Notes under the pieces: generated by a model
Database searches by the model: none
Seen by the model: only the letters and a program-made list of their open reading frames with translations
What the model was told of the DNA's origin: nothing
Made by a program: the position numbers and the translations under genes
In this document: positions 21,946 through 33,183 of the stretch, piece by piece
How the letters are laid out: each line of letters begins with the position of its first letter
How positions within the stretch are numbered: the first letter of the stretch is position 1
Assembly: GCA_038049695.1 (NCBI GenBank)
Contig: CP142458.1
Span: 67,133,501 to 67,197,500, forward strand
From: Cinnamomum chago
Lineage: Eukaryota > Streptophyta > Magnoliopsida > Laurales > Lauraceae
DNA: 64,000 nucleotides
Direction: 5' to 3'

Positions 21946-22436
21946 TGGTAGGTACTTTATTCGTGTCTTAGTAGTGTAATTATAGGGTTTGATTGATTTT
22001 GCTTTAATAGTAACCCTAATCAACTTCTCTATTTACCCTATTTAGCCTATTTTTTTGAGGTTGCTGTTACCTCTCTATTCCAGCCAGGTTTTGAACCTAG
22101 CTACCTTGCTTCCTTCCCCTAGAAAGACTTTGATGTCATTTATCAGATGACCTAACAGGGGTGGGCATAGTAGTTAGATACCTATTCCAAAAAGGTGTTT
22201 TTTTTTTAAAACCATTTTCCTATTTGAATGGCAAGAAAATGCCAAGCATGAACCTGGGATTCTTAAAACAGGCCCAATCACATGAGTGTGGAAAGTCTAA
22301 AGCCAAATGGCCTCTCTGTAGATCTTCATCCTCTGGCACTTTTTTTGTTAACCTCTTGATACTTTATTAAAGTTATCAGGAATTTGCTTAGTTTTACAAC
22401 TTATTTTCGCTTCCCGAGTCAGGCCCAGTTGCGCCC

Positions 22437-22828
22437 AGTGGCGGCTTCAGAAATTTGAGTAAGTGGGGTCAACAAAAGACTTATTTGCTACAAATCGAAT
22501 AAACTTGTTTTCACCTTTATCAATATTTGTCATCTACTTTTGATAATATTAGGGTTTTTTCCTTCTAATACGGGGAGAATATTGTATTTAGAGGTTAAGT
22601 TATGGTAAATGAAGAGTTATTGACAAAATGTCTTAAAAAGAGAATTTTCTTTAAAAAATAAAAATTGGGCCCATTAGTGTTTTTTTTTTTTGGTAGACAA
22701 ATGACCCATTAACTTAGGCATTGAGTGAGGTCAAAAACTTCCCATAACTTCAATTCATTAATGAGTTTTTTTTTTTCCAGATCTCAGTGGGTTCAATTGA
22801 CCCCATTGGAATCCATGGTTGAGCCACT
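22437..22828. mobile_element. MITE with AGTGGC termini
   Basis: The left side reads AGTGGCGGCTTCAG and later GTGGGGTCAAC. The right side reverse complement reads AGTGGCTCAACCATGG and then ATGGGGTCAATTG. Length is about 390 bp. The interior is AT-rich without an ORF. Confidence 0.5.
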
Positions 22829-23898
22829 CGGTAGATCACTGAGTTGGCTGAGGCAAGCAGATCTGACCTAATATGCGCCGAGTCTTCATCATTGGTTCAA
22901 ATCTTTTTGAGTCAAGCCGAGTCTCATCATTGGCTCCAAGTCTTTTCTCGACTGTGTGGGCTAGGCCAAGTTTTATCTTAGTTTAAAGTGCTTGAAGATT
23001 TGGTTTGACAAGTTTTGTATTTCCATTGTCTTTATTACATCAAAGTCTCCTATTTCAGACTCTGCACTGATACAATGACACACAACAGACGCAACGTGAA
23101 AAAAAAACGAAGCAGTGAAAACTTGCCCATCATGGTTTGAAGGACAGACGATTAGCAGTTTTTTTTCCTTTCCAATATAAAAAAGGGGAGTTGGGCATTG
23201 AGAAGATAGAGATGAAAAAAATATTTCTAGAATACAATGGGAAGTTACATGTGATGCTGAGAGAAGTTATTGGTAGCAAAAACCCATGCTCTGCTTAGGT
23301 GAGATTTTAATATTTTCACTACCATGAAATCATCACTTGGCAGTGAGCAAATAGAAAAACTCAATATATGATCAGAAAGTGGCAAAGGGTTCATATGCAT
23401 GGAACTCGTGTTAAATGTGGAGTCCATGGATTTTATGGCTCAATGTTACGTGTTTATCATATCTTATATATAGTATTTGTGGAAGTTGATGCAGACAGCC
23501 CAACTAGTGGCCCATCTTTCCCCCAAGATGGAGTGATCTCATTCCAGGTCCTTCGTAGGCATTGGGAAAAAAAAATTAAATGGATATGATATCTGGATCA
23601 TGTGAATTAAAATGGGGCCCACTGTTTGGGTGGCTTGGATTATGTAAATTGATTGGAGTCCAACATCGTCTCCTTTTCTGGGCAAGTTAATTTATAATGT
23701 GCCAAAAAAAAAAAAAAAAAACAAAAAAAAAAGATATGAATTTGGGGTAGGCAATAAATTCTCAAGACAGACCCATCCAAACACACTCTATGATTACTAC
23801 TAACCTTTCAAGTCTCCATCCGACTTCCCGTGAACGTTCAGTTCTCTCTCTTCCTCTTCTTCCAAACGCCAATCCAGTGTCCATTTCCTTCACCTACA

Positions 23899-23968
<70 letters not shown>

Positions 23969-24049
23969 AGCAGTATGAGTTTGGCCATTGTTTTAAAATT
24001 TGACCAGGTTCGGATTGTATTTTTCTAAGTGTTTTTTATGTTTTTTTTC
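22829..24049. other. Stretch without a recognised gene
   Basis: AT-rich, with a run of about 19 A at 23706 and a CT/CA microsatellite at 23902-23968. GAGTCAAGCCGAGTC-like words near 22900 are probably transposon debris. Confidence 0.4.
23902..23968. repeat. Compound CT/CA microsatellite
   Basis: About 24 CT units directly followed by about 9 CA units. Confidence 0.95.
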
Positions 24050-24265
24050 TAGCGGAGGGTTCGCAATCCTTTGGGCTGGATTGTTCCCTTCGGACTTAGA
24101 GAGAAGCCGGATAAAACTCCTGTGGCCCCCTACGTGGTAGTATGAGTGGACCCAACCTTCGGTTCCTGAAGAGGGAGGAACCGGGGGTCGATACCAAGAT
24201 CTCTAGTTCCGGAAGAGGGAGGAACTGTGGTCCTGACTACTCGGCCAACCCTTTGGGATTAAAAA
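24050..24265 (-). mobile_element. tRNA-related SINE candidate
   Basis: On the minus strand the sequence begins GGGTTGGCCGAGTAGTCAGG, a good A-box-like start, with TCTTGGTATCGACCCCC about 45 bases later as a degenerate B box. A diverged relative with the same order of words is at 39690-39840. Two GGAAGAGGGAGGAAC-type motifs are repeated inside. It is not a functional tRNA gene, because no cloverleaf closes. Confidence 0.45.
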
Positions 24266-25149
24266 TGTATTTTTCTAAATGTTTAAAAATGAAGCCAGTA
24301 ATATGAGTTGGGTCCTTGTTTTAAAACTTGACCAGGTTCAGATTGTATTTTTGTAAGTGGTTAAAAATGAAGAATCAAAGGTCACATATGCATTTCCACC
24401 TTATATCCTTCACCCCTCAAGTCATATCCTTCTCACCACCTCATATATTCTTTTAGTGAACTAATTTGGACATTAATTTCTATGTTTGTGCACAGAGAGG
24501 CCCTAATATTTGTATCTACAACTTAGACAATAGTTTCTTTATTAATGAAAGTTTTAAATAGACGAATTCTAATCATGTCATAATCTATTAACAAAAGGAA
24601 TAATCTAAATTGATTTATAAGAAAATGATGTTGCCATTTATTGGTTCAGACAATATTATGTGGATCCCACCTTAAATGGTCCATGTTTCTCAAAAACATT
24701 TTGATTCTCTTACCATTTAATCAATGGCCACTACATTATTTTGTGATTTCCTTTTGTAATGCATGCAAAATGTTTCTACTCTCTCGGGTTTTTTTTTTTT
24801 TTTTGTTGCGCAAATACATATCACAAATTAGATTTGTGCAAATTTTGATTGAAAACTGAAAAGATGAGGAATTCTTTGCCAGAACAATGTAAAATGCCAG
24901 ACGTCAAATTGGGTATATTTGGATATAATATGGTTTCTTTGAAAAGCTTGGAAAGGAAAAAGCAGCACATACATATTTATATGCGTACTCGTGTGCCTTT
25001 GAGTCTCTGAAGTGTTTTTTATAACGTTCTTTTGGTGAAAAATCAGCAAGGCTGTTTGTGGCTTGTATCTTGAAGTTTTTTTTTAGAGCCATACAAAAGT
25101 TGTTTACAAAATGAACATATAATATATATGGTAATATTAAGGTGAGAAC

Positions 25150-25510
25150 AAATTCTCACATATTAAATGAGAACTTTTTTGTGAGGCCCAATTGTATACT
25201 CTATTTGGGGATTGGACCAGGGGGGATGAAAAGATATAGGTTAGACTACCCCAAGTATCAAGTTTGACCCCAAACCCATGCCCTTAATCCCTTCATCCGT
25301 GGCTCACAAGTTTAATAGCTTCATATTAAAAAAATATTCAGCTCTCGATCTAACGGTTTAATCCATGAGGATGTGTGTCAATCCTTGGAATTAGTGACTA
25401 TAAGAAGATTCACTATTGGTTGTTAGAATTTAGATGGGTTGCTAGTTGAGCCTCGCAAAAAAAATCTCAGATAATCGGTGAGAACTAGCTCTGACTTGAA
25501 TATTTTCCAT
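25150..25510. repeat. Diverged copy of the 33184/46954 repeat family
   Basis: Shares with those copies the order GGGGATTGGACC, TTGACCCCAAA, CCCTTCATCCGTGGCTCACA and AAGTTTAAT, followed by TAACGGTTTAATCCAT. It is followed by an AT/GT microsatellite at about 25508-25534. Confidence 0.5.
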
Positions 25511-25534
25511 ATATATATATATGTGTGTGTGTGT

Positions 25535-25990
25535 CTCATTCATCTAGGTGTATATAACTCTTACGGTACAGTTCCAGGAACAAAACCAAGTATTGAACCA
25601 TCCTTTTAAAGATATAGGACATGTTGATGAAAAACTATATATAGGTACACATGTATAATACATGTATTATATGTGAACTAACCATGGTCAAGACGGTAGT
25701 TAACATGAAAAGGTTCTGCATTATATTTTAAGTTTTATACTTAAGAAAAGTAGCACTCATTCAAATTAACTTAGGTTGGACAACAGTTTCATTTCATTGT
25801 ACAATGACATGATGGTATATAACATTGTACTCAAATTTAGGACACAGTTCAAATGTGGTTTTTTTTTTTCTGGTTTGCAATTAGAAAATAATATAACCGA
25901 ACTGCAATCTCATCTTCATCTTCATACAAATGCACCTTTTGATCATGTTTGTTTGTATTAGATTAGATAGGAATTGAATATGAATTTCAT
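25535..25990. other. Stretch without a recognised gene
   Basis: AT-rich DNA; nothing recognised on either strand. Confidence 0.4.
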
Positions 25991-25999
25991 TTTTAAATG

Positions 26000-26470
26000 A
26001 GATTTTTTAAAGGGTTATTAAAAAGGCGAGGGGTGGAGGATATGAGTTGAGGGATGAAAGATATAAGCTCTAGATGTAGTGGTGAATTCCATTCATTTTT
26101 CATCTTCGCATAATTTAATTTTATCAAATGGAAGGTTATTTGATGGTCAATTTTGTATATTCACATTTAGTCTTCATTTTTAATCACTAATGGCCTGAAT
26201 CCTATGCATTTAACTTCTATGTAGTTTTTGCAAAAAAAATAGGCTTGAATGTCCACTGAAGATTATTAAAGAGATGAGTGGCAAAGGATAAAAGGTGAAG
26301 ATGTAGATGTAGATGTATTGAGTTACTAAGGCTTTGACTAGGTATTCATCTTCCATTTTCACTTAATTTGATTTCCATAAAAGGGAAATCTATTTGACAG
26401 TGATTTTAAGATATTCACCTTTTAGCCCTTCATTCTTAACTATTTACAGAAATACGCACAAAACTAGGCA
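26000..26470. repeat. Imperfect tandem duplication of about 240 bp
   Basis: Copies at about 26015-26240 and 26255-26465 share in order GATTATTAAA or GTTATTAAAAAG, a GATGAAAGATATAAG/GGATAAAAGGTGAAG block, TTTTCATCTTC/CATCTTCCATTTTCA, TTATTTGA, and TATTCAC.TTTAG. A third related sequence is at about 50520-50720. Confidence 0.45.
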
Positions 26471-27097
26471 TTCAATTTAATGAAACAAACAGGTCCCTTA
26501 TGTAATCAAATACCTATGAATTTTAAGACCTTGTGTTTCTATTAGTGATTAGAAATAAAGAACCAAGGGTGAATATTTAAAAGACGACCATCGAATAACA
26601 CCCCTCTAAATGGATATTGAATCAAACCATCACCCTATAAATTCAGATTTCAGGGAAGTCAAAATCCCATTTACTTCTATATATTATATCATTCACTTCT
26701 CACCTCTTTAATAATCCATCGTTTTTCATCCTAGATGTGATTAAATTAAGCAATCAAAGTGACACCACTCAAAATCTAACCCTGAATCAGGCGTGTTATC
26801 CTATTGCCACAATATGCAAATCAAATAATCACAGCCATTCAATAATCAACCCATCAAATGGATCAACAAGGAAACTGATCAGAAACCCAAATTCAATAAT
26901 AAAACACATTTCACTTCAGGTACCTAGGATCATCATCTATCACCCAAGTTCTTTTTAGTAAGTACAAGATCAAACCTTCCTTTCAAACCTTTCTCTGTGA
27001 CAATACTATCCTCCAAACACTCCAAAAATATCAACAAGAGGATTCCATTACACATGGGTAATGCCGTCAAATGATGCTTACTTCTGGCACGTGCGGT
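26471..27097. other. Stretch without a recognised gene
   Basis: AT-rich intergenic DNA downstream of the minus-strand gene at 27098-27880. The last part would include its 3' UTR. Confidence 0.4.
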
Positions 27098-27880
27098 TCA
27101 CACGGTTCGCACGTGCGGTATGTATCGGAATGGATCCGTTGCGACCGAGTCTGCATGGCCTTTGCAACTCAACGCCCGTAACAGTTTCCAAGAAATCTTC
27201 CCCTCCGCCTCCTTTCCGCTGGAAACCGCCCCTTCTCTCCGTTCAGACGCCGGAAAAAGATATGCCGGAGGAGGATTCCGGCGCAACTGACGGTGCCGGA
27301 TGTCCTTCATCTCCATCTCTACCGGCGGCCCCCGCATCGACCCGAACATCAGCAGATACCATCTCGGCCGATACGGAACCTTCCCTGCCGATACTTCTCC
27401 GATACCGACACGCTTCCCGTTCTGGACCCGGTTCACGATCTGGGTCTGCTTCTTTGTTGATTCTTTCGAACTCGAGGCTCTCTCCAGGTTGTGGTATCTC
27501 GTTCTTGAGCATCTTGTTTCGTCCAGAGACCCTGATCTCATGTGGAGGAAGTCCATGTTACCATCTTCGTTTCGGTGGGTGTGCGTAACGGAGGAGGATT
27601 TGAAAGGAAGAATCTTCCCAGAGAGGAAGATGTCATCTGCGGAGCACATCTCTGTCTTGAGATCATTGAAGAATTCGAACCGATCTTGATCTGGGGTGGC
27701 TCGATTTGCTTCATTGGAGGAGTCCTCTTTTTCTGTTATTCCTTTGTCGATGGCAAGATCGCAGAGGGAGAGTGCTTCTTCTTCTTCTTCTTCTCCTTCT
27801 CCTACTTTTGATTCTTCTTCTGATTCTTGGGTATCTTCTTGGTAATGAACTGGGTCTTTTGGTTCTTGGGTTTGGTTCAT
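27098..27880 (-). CDS. Uncharacterised plant protein, 260 residues, acidic N-terminus
   Basis: Single-exon minus-strand gene starting ATG at 27880-27878 and ending TGA at 27100-27098. Residues about 19-36 are Glu-rich. Residues 68-92 carry FEFFNDLKTEMCSADDIFLS followed by GKILPF, the FEF...SADDIF..GKILP signature found in a plant-only group of unknown function (reminiscent of DUF1645-type and kinase-regulator-like proteins). Residues about 169-205 (PYRPRWYLLMFGSMRGPPVE, then MEMKDIRHRQLRRNPP) look like a second conserved block, and WKLLRALSCKGHAD at 231-244 a third. No signal peptide or membrane segment is seen. GC is clearly higher than its flanks. The plus-strand frames over the same bases are low-quality shadows. 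It is probably a real gene; function unknown. Confidence 0.75.
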   Translation of the reverse strand: MNQTQEPKDPVHYQEDTQESEEESKVGEGEEEEEEALSLCDLAIDKGITEKEDSSNEANRATPDQDRFEFFNDLKTEMCSADDIFLSGKILPFKSSSVTHTHRNEDGNMDFLHMRSGSLDETRCSRTRYHNLERASSSKESTKKQTQIVNRVQNGKRVGIGEVSAGKVPYRPRWYLLMFGSMRGPPVEMEMKDIRHRQLRRNPPPAYLFPASERREGAVSSGKEAEGKISWKLLRALSCKGHADSVATDPFRYIPHVRTV

Positions 27881-28474
27881 TTTCTTGTGAGTGGATTGGT
27901 TTTCAGATGACGTTGGGTTTTGGAAGAGAATGCTATATGAAAGGTGTGTTCTTGGTTGCTGTGGATATGGTTTTTGGCATGAGAGAGAGAAGGAGATTTA
28001 TGTATGCTTCGGTGTTTTCAGCTGTGTTTGCTGTTTTGGGACACTTGTTCTTGGAGGTTAGCGTGAAGGAGATCGAGGGAGTTTTGAAGGTAAGGACGGC
28101 CTACTTTTGGCGATAAGGCCGGTCCATAGTGATTGTCTAAGCTCACTATCATAAATCTGTAAGTGGGGCCCACATTCTTGATCAAACGGTCAAGATCAAT
28201 GTCCCACCTGGAACTATCATCAAGCAAAATATTTCTCCTATCGGAGTTACGCCCACCGTTGGATCATCATCAAATGTAAAGCGCATGATTTGAAATTTAG
28301 TTTCTTTCATTAAAATATTTGTGTTTCACATGATGAATGTGGTAGTGGATATAAATCTGGTTGAAGTAAAATCTTTAAAGCTGAAGCTGAGATTGTAAGT
28401 GGTTTAAATCTTAATGATGGGATCCACTGATGGATGATTTATATATGGAATAGAGAGATCTAAAGGCCTAGGCC
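27881..28474. other. Upstream flank of the 260-residue gene
   Basis: Presumed promoter and leader of the minus-strand gene. No TATA box or start can be fixed with confidence. GTGGGGCCCAC, a palindrome repeated elsewhere in transposon sequence, occurs at 28163-28173. Confidence 0.35.
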
Positions 28475-28477
28475 TTA

Positions 28478-28874
28478 CCCTATATTTGGGGGGAGGGGAG
28501 GGAAAATTTGAGGGGGAACGAAAATGAAGGGAAGGGGAGTCCTCTTGTTTGGATAGTTAAAAAGTAGGAGAAGGAAAAGTGAAAAAGTAGGGTTTTGTTT
28601 GTTTGTGAGGTAAAGAGGAAATTACCAATTTATCCTTACTTTGTAAAAATGTAAAAAAATGAAAATGACATTTTAGTAAAAGTCCAAAGATTCCTCTTTT
28701 TTCCTCTCCACTTTCCCCCCATTTTTGAAGGGAAAGTTTTAAAATGGACCCCACATAAATTTTACCCCCATTTTCCCTCCCCCCTTCCTAAACACCCTCA
28801 AATTTTCACTTTCCCTCAATTTCCCCCTCTTTTTTTTTCCTTCCCCTCATTTTACCACCTTCCCAAACAAAGGG
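28478..28874. mobile_element. PIF/Harbinger-type MITE with TTA target duplication
   Basis: 397 bp flanked by TTA on both sides (28475-28477, 28875-28877). The left end reads CCCTATATTTGGGGGGAGGG. The right end, reverse complemented, reads CCCTTTGTTTGGGAAGGTGG. Both continue into purine-rich arms with AAAATTTGAGGG. The interior has no ORF of note. Confidence 0.7.
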
Positions 28875-29169
28875 TTATAGAATCCAGGACTTGATTGTCA
28901 GACCTTTGATTTTATAGGTTCCAAGGCCTTGGTTGTTTGTTTTTGTGCTCTCAATAATCTATTGAAATCCGAACACCTTAAAATAAATATTCTCTATACA
29001 AATGGGGCATTTTCAAAATCCATGTCAATCCGAGTTTGTTCCACCATTTGACTGACGATTTGATAAAAGCAGGATGATGGATTACATGATAAGGTTATGT
29101 TAATATTTTTTTTTCTTATTAAAACAGTCAAATCATTGGTGAAATAAATCCAAATTGACATAAGATTTA

Positions 29170-29703
29170 GGGCACGTTTGTGTACACACCCTTTCCGTGG
29201 AAAGAGGAAATTGCCACGTCAGCAAATTTCATAGAAATGAAAACTTCGGAAAAGGATTTCCGTAGAATTTAGAAATTCATGTTTGGTGTAAAAAGAGTTT
29301 CCTCATTGAATTGGTGCAGATGTTGTTTGGTGCGGCTGTGGATTCCTTTTAGAAAATCAAAATTTCTTATTTGGTGATATAATTTTTTTGAAGAAAAATA
29401 ACTTAACATGTATATTATTTATTTAACATTAAATAATAATTTATATAAAGAAATAAAAAATGAAAAAGTTATAAGGTTTTTGGGTTGAAATAGACAAGAG
29501 TAAGGAAAAGAGGGAGAAGTTTTCCGAGGAAAACCATTTCCCATACCCCCCCATGGGAAACCCATTTCCACAATTATCAAGGAAAATGCTGACTAGGCAG
29601 GAAAGCATTTCCGCGGAATTGTTCCGCACCAAACGTCGGAAAAATGGGTTTTCCGAGGAAAATCGTCAACTTTTCCGCGGAAAAGTGTTACACAAACATG
29701 CCC
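29170..29703. mobile_element. PIF/Harbinger-type MITE with TTA target duplication
   Basis: 534 bp flanked by TTA (29167-29169, 29704-29706). The left terminus GGGCACGTTTGTGTACACAC matches the reverse complement of the right terminus, GGGCATGTTTGTGTAACAC, and both are followed by a CCGTGGAAA or CCGCGGAAA motif. The interior holds several TTTCCG(A/C)GGAAA palindromes. The 1-180 and 5620-6126 segments share some of these words. Confidence 0.75.
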
Positions 29704-29706
29704 TTA

Positions 29707-31400
29707 AGAATCGAGATCCTCTTAGTGGCCTTACGCATTTAGAAGCTCCCCTTATGGACCTTTACAAAAAAATGACCTCTATATAGAAAAATCTTGGTCA
29801 TTAATAGCGAATTTGACCAGTTGAAGAAATCTATTCTATCTCGACTATTCTTTTTTCCGTAAATTACTCTATCGATCATGACCTGAAAGGATAAGAACTC
29901 CCTTTATAAGATCTAATCTCATTGAGGCCATAATGAGAAAATCCATTAAATTTGAGTTAATTCAAAAAATCAGTGCCCTTAGCTAAATTTAGTTAGATTT
30001 ATGATTTTTTTCCTTAACCCATTAGTTTAGATCTTATGAGAAAATTCTTATGGTCGTTGAACAATATTTTCAAATTTATAGAGAAGGTTACTTGCAAAGC
30101 AAAAAAAGAAAATTTATCTATATAATGCAGGTGGTTTTATGTAAATCTCTGTCTTCTTTTACAGTGAAATAGTTTTATTGAAAAAGAAACCCTGAAAACC
30201 TCACATTAGAAACTATATATTTTCTTTTCACTTCAAACAAAAGTTGGCCTAATCACACATATATTTGATGTTACCAATCTGGCAATGGAGTTGATAACCT
30301 GATTGAAATTTTGGCCGTAGCTAATACAATGCAAAGTGAGAGAGTGTTGTTAAGCAGACTGAATTTCAATAGTGGGTACAGAGATCTGGATTCAATACAA
30401 GTATAGGCGATCTATATATGGTTATAGGTCCCACTGCCAGAAGTGTAATCTGTGCACCCTTTCATCATTCGGTATGAGTCCGGATCATGGTTTCTCAAAA
30501 TAGGGAGATAATGTTTTATCTAATCCACATTTCCACATTCGACACCTCTATAAAATCTTATGCCAGCAAATACACTATCTCAATTGTTTTCTTTGAATAA
30601 GAAAACCAATCTTATGCCAGCTAATGCACTATCTCAATTGCTTTCTTTGAATGAGAAAAATCAAGGAAGAGATTTTACATGTTGGCGAATGTGGATTGAA
30701 TGAAATAGTATCTCAAGGGATTCAAACTCTTCAAGAAGATGAGTCCGGATCCCTTGTTTCATCCTATTAACATGCACCACTTGTATCAAATCTCATGCAA
30801 GCTAATGCACTCTCTCAATTGTTTCCTTTTAATGAAAAAAGAGAGTGGAAAAGAAGAGACTTTATACAACTTTTTCCCAAGGTACGCAAGTGGCTAGTAG
30901 AGGGAAGATAGATTTGTAGACCTAGGGCTAGGGGTGCGTCGGGTTAGTTGGAGCACTATGGGTAACCTATGAGGGCACAAGCCTAACCTGACCCATTTAT
31001 TAATCAAGTTCAAAATGTCATCCCGAACCAACCTTGAAGTTAGAGTAGTCAACCCAGGACGAACTTAGACAGTATCTCCTGTCTAAGTAAAAAGGGTAGG
31101 TAATGGGGGGTGGAACCAACTTGGACATTAATTTGTTGGGTAGTGAGTGACGTCCACTCCTGTGTCTCATCAACATCATCGATAGTATCTCTACTTCTAA
31201 CATTTAGCTGTCTTGTTGTAGAGTGTACAACAAAATCTGTCTTCCTCATTTGAAAGAGAGAAAGGAGAAATGGCAACTTCTGCTGTCGTAATGTTGGTGG
31301 AGTTTATGCTTCCATTCAGCTGTCTCATTTTGTGTTCAGCTCGGCTCAACTTGTTAAAAGGCTTGGTTTAAGTTTGAGTTTGAGCTTGGCTTGACTAATA
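29707..31400. other. Stretch without a recognised gene
   Basis: AT-rich. Between about 30540 and 30840 there are three loosely repeated blocks with the words CTTATGCCAGC or TCATGCAAGC, AATGCACT and TCTCAATTG, suggesting an old tandem repeat. No gene was recognised. Confidence 0.4.
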
Positions 31401-31404
31401 TACA

Positions 31405-31645
31405 TAGGGCTAGCTCTCCTAAGCTAAAACTTACCTTATGCTAATCTAAAACAGTGTTGGTCTTACAAATCAAAGTCGATTATCGTTGTTTTTTGCATGA
31501 TGATCGTCTCTAAAATCAAGATAAATCCAATTAGAACTGGATTTTCCAATTCTATCATGTAAAAAACAGATATAATCAACTTTGATTTGTGAGATCAGCA
31601 CTAATCTAACTTAAAATAAAGTAAGTCTCAACTTAAGAGAGCCAT

Positions 31646-31648
<3 letters not shown>
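31405..31648. mobile_element. TA-targeting MITE, family B copy 1
   Basis: The left end GCTAGCTCTCCTAAGCTAAA pairs imperfectly with the right end ACTTAAGAGAGCC. The interior holds CAAATCAAAGTCGATTAT and, in inverted order, ATAATCAACTTTGATTTG, so it is an extended inverted repeat. It abuts a (TA)n tract at 31650-31687. The same interior is seen at 34565-34795. Confidence 0.65.

Positions 31649-31649
<1 letters not shown>

Positions 31650-31687
<38 letters not shown>
31650..31687. repeat. TA microsatellite
   Basis: About 18 TA units at the right border of a family B element. Confidence 0.95.
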
Positions 31688-31690
<3 letters not shown>

Positions 31691-32468
31691 CAAAACATAC
31701 TTGCATACTATGTTGTGCAAGGAAGTGAAAATTTACTATCAATCACCAACCACACAAGCAAACATACAAAGAAAAATCACACGAGATTTTATATGGTTCG
31801 TTGTTTTTCTCCTGCCTACGAATAAAGAGTAGCCTCTTTCTTTTTTACTTTTAAAGCTAGAGTTTATAACTTTCTCTTGCTTGAGTCATAAGCCGAAAAC
31901 CTGATCCATTATTAAAATTCATTCGGGACCAAAATTTACTTCTAAGCTAACCCAGTGGACCAATTTGGTTAACCTAGACTACAAGGCATTGGCCCAACGT
32001 ACATATAGATTAATTATGAGCAAGTCATGGTTCTATCAAAACCAAATTGAAGTCTCGGTAAGCTTGGACAAGGCATTTCTTTTATGCCCTTAAATCCAAA
32101 AACAATTCATAATTATTTAAGGTGAAGATGAATTGAGTAGCTTGCTTGCCACAATGAGCTCCATCAGTCCATTAGAGCTGCAAATGACCTGGAACAGATC
32201 GAGCCTTGCTTGTTCTAGCCTTTTAAAGCTGGAAAAATGTGATCTCCATTGTGTTTAGATTTGAATGGAGAAAATTATACTGAAATAATTATTTTAAGAT
32301 CATTTTATAAATTAAAACTAATTATTAAAAGTCAAAATTTAAATCTTATGAAAAATCAATTTCACTAGAGAAAATGGAATTCTTTCCTTGCTATGAATGC
32401 AAAATTCTTTTTTTCATTTCTTACAAAAAGTAGTTAAGAGCAGTTTACTTTTCTGCTTAAAAGTGTAC

Positions 32469-32469
<1 letters not shown>
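31688..32469. other. Stretch without a recognised gene
   Basis: AT-rich. Fragments such as CACACGAGATTTTATATGGT at about 31778 resemble LTR-retrotransposon or Copia-type debris, but no borders were found. Confidence 0.35.

Positions 32470-32499
<30 letters not shown>
32470..32499. repeat. TA microsatellite
   Basis: About 15 TA units; the next base starts a family A element. Confidence 0.95.
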
Positions 32500-32502
<3 letters not shown>

Positions 32503-32690
32503 GAATGTTCATATGCATCCATCCCTCACCATAGGGTGAGGGATGCTTCCATAAATGAGGGGTTTCAAGTACACCATATGTGGATGCATATGTGGATGCA
32601 TAAATGAGGGGTTTCTCTCATATGAAACCCCTCATTTATGGAAGCATCCCTCACCCTACGGTGATGGATGAATGCATATGAACATTCCCC
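32500..32690. mobile_element. Near-palindromic TA-targeting MITE, family A copy 1
   Basis: 191 bp flanked by TA. The two arms of about 68 bases are nearly perfect inverted repeats: left GAGGAATGTTCATATGCATC onward, right reverse complement GGGGAATGTTCATATGCATT onward, both continuing into CCTCACC(A/G)TAGGGTGAGG and CCATAAATGAGGGG. Each arm itself contains a short stem (CCCTCACCATAGGGTGAGGG). The transcript could fold into a long hairpin. Confidence 0.8.
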
Positions 32691-32694
32691 TATA

Positions 32695-33127
32695 TGAGGA
32701 ATGTGAGATACTCTTATGAGAGGGCCCTCACCATATCTCTCCTATTATAAGGTGAGAGATATCTCTCATAATGGGAGATGCTCATATGAGAGATCTCTCT
32801 CAATTTAAATGAGAGATTGTGTGGGGTCCTCACATCTATATTCAATGCCAACAACTTAAATGTGAGGGCCTTCACCCATATCTCTCAAATAAGGTGAGAG
32901 ATATATCCGCTCCTATGAGAGATATCTCTCACCTTAAATGAGAGACTGTGTGGGGGCCCTCACATTCATATCCAATGTCAAAAACTTAAATGTGAGAGCT
33001 TCCACCCATATCTCTCATATAAGGTGAGGGCCCTCACATCCAAATCCAATGCCAACAACTTAAATGTTAGGGCCTCCACTCATATCTCTAATATAAGGTG
33101 AGAGATATATCTTATAGGAGCATCTTC
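32695..33127. mobile_element. TA-targeting repeat element, family C copy 1, with internal tandem units
   Basis: The left end GAGGAATGTGAGATACTC and right end TATAGGAGCATCTTCC lie beside TA-rich DNA. Internally, ACTTAAATGTGAGGGCC-type words recur at about 32850, 32980 and 33058, and the words ATATCTCTC and AAGGTGAGAGATAT recur in both orientations. It is an amplified inverted-repeat element. Confidence 0.6.
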
Positions 33128-33149
33128 CATATATATATATATATATATG
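33128..33149. repeat. TA microsatellite
   Basis: About 10 TA units between family C sequence and a G-rich run. Confidence 0.9.
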
Positions 33150-33183
33150 TGTGGGTGTGGGTGTGTGGGGAAGAGGGGGGGGG

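Noticed and set aside
27061..28116. Plus-strand frames over and beside the 260-residue gene, up to 175 codons
   Set aside because: Arg/Pro/Ser or poly-Leu composition typical of antisense reading; the minus frame has a proper ATG and conserved-looking blocks.
32500..32690. Intrinsic terminator-like hairpins
   Set aside because: Bacterial-type terminators are not relevant here; the symmetry is explained by MITE inverted repeats.
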